Shown in pieces: positions 4,991-6,706 of a DNA stretch of 6,706 bases (its first letter is position 1; every line of letters begins with the position of its first letter). Under the pieces are notes generated by a model, which saw only the letters and a list, made by a program, of their open reading frames with translations, was not told where the DNA came from and did not search any database. Both the position numbers and the translations under genes were made by a program. The stretch is from DASXMT01 sp035552655 (GTDB lineage: Bacteria; Actinomycetota; Acidimicrobiia; Acidimicrobiales; RAAP-2): NCBI GenBank assembly GCA_035552655.1, contig DASZLD010000216.1, positions 1 through 6,706 on the forward strand, written 5' to 3'.

Positions 4991-5070
4991 CTACTGGGGG
5001 TCGGACCGGCCTACTGGGGGTCGGACCGGGCTACTGGGAGTCGGACCGGCCTACTGGGAGTCGGACACGC
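4991..5070. repeat. 20-bp tandem repeat, four copies, overlapping the cobT stop codon
   Basis: Four head-to-tail units at 4991, 5011, 5031 and 5051 follow CTACTGGGRGTCGGACCGGS. The first two are almost identical; the fourth has diverged at its right end and encodes the last codons of cobT, with CTA at 5051-5053 being its TAG stop. Units 1-3 contain a GGTC/AGTC-G-GACC near-dyad. The array fills most of the gap between the convergent yajQ and cobT genes and appears to be an expansion of the cobT 3' end. Confidence 0.88.
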
Positions 5071-6139
5071 CGGCCGATTCGAAGGTGGCCATGTCCCGCA
5101 GCACCTTGGCCGCCGCCTGCAGGATGGGCAGGGCCAGACAGGCGCCGGTGCCCTCCCCCAGCCGAAGCTCCAAGTCGAGGAGCGGCTGCAGCCCGAGATG
5201 GTCCAAAGCCATGCTCGCTCCCGGTTCCGAGGATCGGTGCCCGGCCACCAGGTAGCCACCCACCGCAGGCACCAGGGCGACGGCCACCACGGCGGCGGAA
5301 GCGGCAATCACCCCGTCGATCACCATGGGCACGCCCAGGGCAGACCCGGCCACCAGGTACCCAACCAGTGCGGCAATCTCCAGCCCACCCAACGAGGCCA
5401 GCACGGTGAGTGGGTCCTGCAGGTCTCCCGATCCACCCGGCTCGGCCGCGTGCCGGGCCAGGGCCCGTTCGACCACAGCCACCTTGGCCTCCCACCGGTC
5501 GTCGTCGATGCCGGTCCCCCTCCCGGTCACCGCCCGGGCCGGCTGACCGGTCACCGCCGCGATCAGAGCTGCCGACGGCGTCGTGTTCCCAATTCCCATG
5601 TCACCGGTCAGCAGACAGCGCGCCCCGGTGGCCACCGCATCCGTGGCCACGGTGGCACCGACCTCGAGGGCGCGCCGCGCATCGTCGACGCTCATGGCCA
5701 CCACAGTCGAGAGATCGGCGGTGCCCCGCCGGACCTTCCTGCGCAACAGTCCCGGGGCGTCGGCCACATCGGCGGCCACGCCCACGTCGACCACGACCAC
5801 TTCGGCCCCGACGTGGGCAGCCAGGACGTTCACCGCCGCACCACCGGCGCAGAAGTTGGCCACCATCTGAGCGGTGACCTCGGCCGGCCAGGGCGAGACC
5901 CCTTGGGCCAGGACCCCGTGGTCCCCGGCGAAGACGGCGACCACGGCGGGATCGGGAACCGGCGGCGGCGAGAAACGGGCAATGGCGGCCAACTGGGCTC
6001 CGGCCGCCTCGAGCCGGCCGAGCGATCCCGGTGGCTTAGTCAGCTGGTTCTGGTGGGCTTGGGCCTTGGCGGCAGCGGCCTCGTCGACCGGACGGACGCT
6101 GGTCACCGCGTCGTCGAAGACAGGTGCCTGCTCGGACAC
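5051..6139 (-). CDS. cobT: Nicotinate-nucleotide--dimethylbenzimidazole phosphoribosyltransferase
   Basis: A 362-residue cytosolic enzyme of cobalamin nucleotide-loop assembly: it transfers the phosphoribosyl group of nicotinate mononucleotide to 5,6-dimethylbenzimidazole, giving alpha-ribazole phosphate. All main motifs are present: LTKPPGSLGRLE (33-44), FAGDHGV (70-76), TGDMGIGNTTPSAA (178-191), GRGTGIDD (207-213) and LRLGEGTGA (325-333), where Glu329 corresponds to the catalytic Glu317 of the Salmonella enzyme. Length is normal. The start is GTG 6139; a GAGG sequence lies about 14-18 bases upstream, overlapping the stop of the GtrA gene, which suggests coupled translation. No other cobalamin genes are in the window and no cobalamin riboswitch is possible in the 17-base gap. 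The final codons fall inside a tandem repeat. Confidence 0.95.
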   Translation of the reverse strand: MSEQAPVFDDAVTSVRPVDEAAAAKAQAHQNQLTKPPGSLGRLEAAGAQLAAIARFSPPPVPDPAVVAVFAGDHGVLAQGVSPWPAEVTAQMVANFCAGGAAVNVLAAHVGAEVVVVDVGVAADVADAPGLLRRKVRRGTADLSTVVAMSVDDARRALEVGATVATDAVATGARCLLTGDMGIGNTTPSAALIAAVTGQPARAVTGRGTGIDDDRWEAKVAVVERALARHAAEPGGSGDLQDPLTVLASLGGLEIAALVGYLVAGSALGVPMVIDGVIAASAAVVAVALVPAVGGYLVAGHRSSEPGASMALDHLGLQPLLDLELRLGEGTGACLALPILQAAAKVLRDMATFESAGVSDSQ

Positions 6140-6156
6140 GGAGGAGTTCGCCGACC

Positions 6157-6660
6157 TCAGAGAGATTCGACGAGGTCGTCGAGCTCTTCAACCGGGTGGC
6201 CCACATGGAACAGCCGGTTGAAGACAATGAACTTCAGGACCCAGAAGATGGCGAAGGACAAGACGTTGGCCGCCAGCACCAGCACGGTCTGCTCCAGGTG
6301 GGCGAGGTTGTAGGTCTTGCCGATGTGGGTAGCCAGAGCGGCGCCGAAGATGGAGACCACGATCCCGAGGGCCGACATCGTCCAGAAGGGCAGGATCTCC
6401 TTGGTCAGGTGGGAACGTCCGTTCTTCCCCCATACCCAGCTGCGGTTCAGATAGTACGAGGGGATGGTGGCCGCGGCGTTGGCCAGCACCGTGCTCCACA
6501 CCTCGGAGAAGGCCCGGAAGACGCCGTAGACGATGAGCAGGACACCGAAGGAGACAGCGGTGGAGATGACCGACACCATGGTGTAGCGGAACAGCTGCTT
6601 GGCCTGAGGCGTGTCCCGCCGCTCCCACAGGTGGACCAGCCGCAGTAAAAGGTTGTGCAC
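6157..6660 (-). CDS. GtrA-like family four-helix membrane protein
   Basis: A 167-residue integral membrane protein with four predicted helices at roughly 24-46, 53-71, 91-112 and 123-147, the size and layout of the GtrA family. The first helix region (LFRYTMVSVISTAVSFGVLL) and the short YYLNRSWVWGKNGR block after helix 2 (69-82) are typical. GtrA proteins are thought to help move or present polyprenyl-phosphate-linked sugars for O-antigen glucosylation, teichoic acid or arabinogalactan modification; the actual partner here is unknown. The start is GTG 6660, preceded by AAGG about nine bases upstream; TAAGGT in the same place could alternatively be a -10 box for a leaderless start. The stop lies 17 bases before the cobT start, so the two genes probably form an operon. 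The upstream region is cut by the window edge. Confidence 0.85.
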   Translation of the reverse strand: MHNLLLRLVHLWERRDTPQAKQLFRYTMVSVISTAVSFGVLLIVYGVFRAFSEVWSTVLANAAATIPSYYLNRSWVWGKNGRSHLTKEILPFWTMSALGIVVSIFGAALATHIGKTYNLAHLEQTVLVLAANVLSFAIFWVLKFIVFNRLFHVGHPVEELDDLVESL

Positions 6661-6676
6661 CGGTGAAACCTTACTC

Positions 6677-6692
6677 TTGACGATTGTGTTAC
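6677..6692. promoter_or_regulatory. Possible second GTTAC-type box upstream of the GtrA gene
   Basis: TTGAC (6677-6681) and GTTAC (6688-6692) are offset by 11 bases, the same spacing as the GTAAC pair at 2732-2747, and lie 17-32 bases before the GtrA start codon. Only one half-site matches well, so chance is quite possible. Confidence 0.2.
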
Positions 6693-6706
6693 GACCGGCA
6701 CTCGTC

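Noticed and set aside
4938..5070. A CRISPR array in the yajQ-cobT gap.
   Set aside because: The units are contiguous 15-bp and 20-bp tandem repeats with no unique spacers and no cas genes nearby.
6140..6156. A cobalamin riboswitch controlling cobT.
   Set aside because: Only 17 bases separate cobT from the upstream gene and no cobalamin-box sequence was seen in front of either gene.
5198..6313. A 371-codon plus-strand ORF antisense to cobT.
   Set aside because: It is rich in His, Gly, Arg and Gln with no motif, and cobT on the other strand has all its catalytic motifs.

Overview
This is a high-GC window with bacterial gene density. It most likely comes from an actinomycete (Actinomycetota), possibly outside the mycobacterial and streptomycete mainstream, for example Acidimicrobiia. 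The clues are the GC-rich third codon positions, GTG starts, two polyprenyl-phosphomannose-type GT-C mannosyltransferases, tRNA genes mostly without an encoded CCA, and two genes that look leaderless. The exact taxon is inference.

Left edge (20-176): tRNA-Thr(GGT) followed by tRNA-Met(CAT), both on the minus strand and 7 bases apart, behind a recognisable promoter at 205-210. Next, on the plus strand, is a phosphinothricin/methionine-sulfoximine-type GNAT acetyltransferase (265-753). It converges on a large membrane mannosyltransferase of the MptA/MptB type (878-2560, minus). A 271-base gap upstream of that gene holds a promoter candidate overlapped by a GTAAC-N6-GTAAC direct repeat, plus a second short direct repeat. 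A GT87 (DUF2029, PimE-like) mannosyltransferase follows (2832-4172, minus). It carries a loop built from two families of nonapeptide repeats. A strong 13-bp hairpin (4255-4287) separates it from tRNA-Tyr(GTA) (4299-4380, minus).

Right part: yajQ (4426-4914, plus) starts only 45 bases from tRNA-Tyr and appears leaderless. It converges on cobT (5051-6139, minus). Between the two lies a G-rich block with a 15-bp repeat, a G-quadruplex motif and four copies of a 20-bp repeat, the last of which contains the cobT stop codon. A GtrA-family membrane protein gene (6157-6660, minus) sits 17 bases upstream of cobT and is probably co-transcribed with it.

Functional picture: the two GT-C enzymes point to assembly of a mannosylated envelope polymer or lipoglycan on the outer face of the membrane. 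GtrA proteins are also tied to polyprenyl-linked sugar export. cobT activates the lower ligand of cobalamin. yajQ is a conserved nucleotide-binding housekeeping gene. I see no phage, transposon, CRISPR or toxin-antitoxin genes, and no convincing new multi-gene system. The most unusual material is the repeated small-scale tandem duplication at three separate loci and the regulatory region upstream of the MptA/B-like gene.
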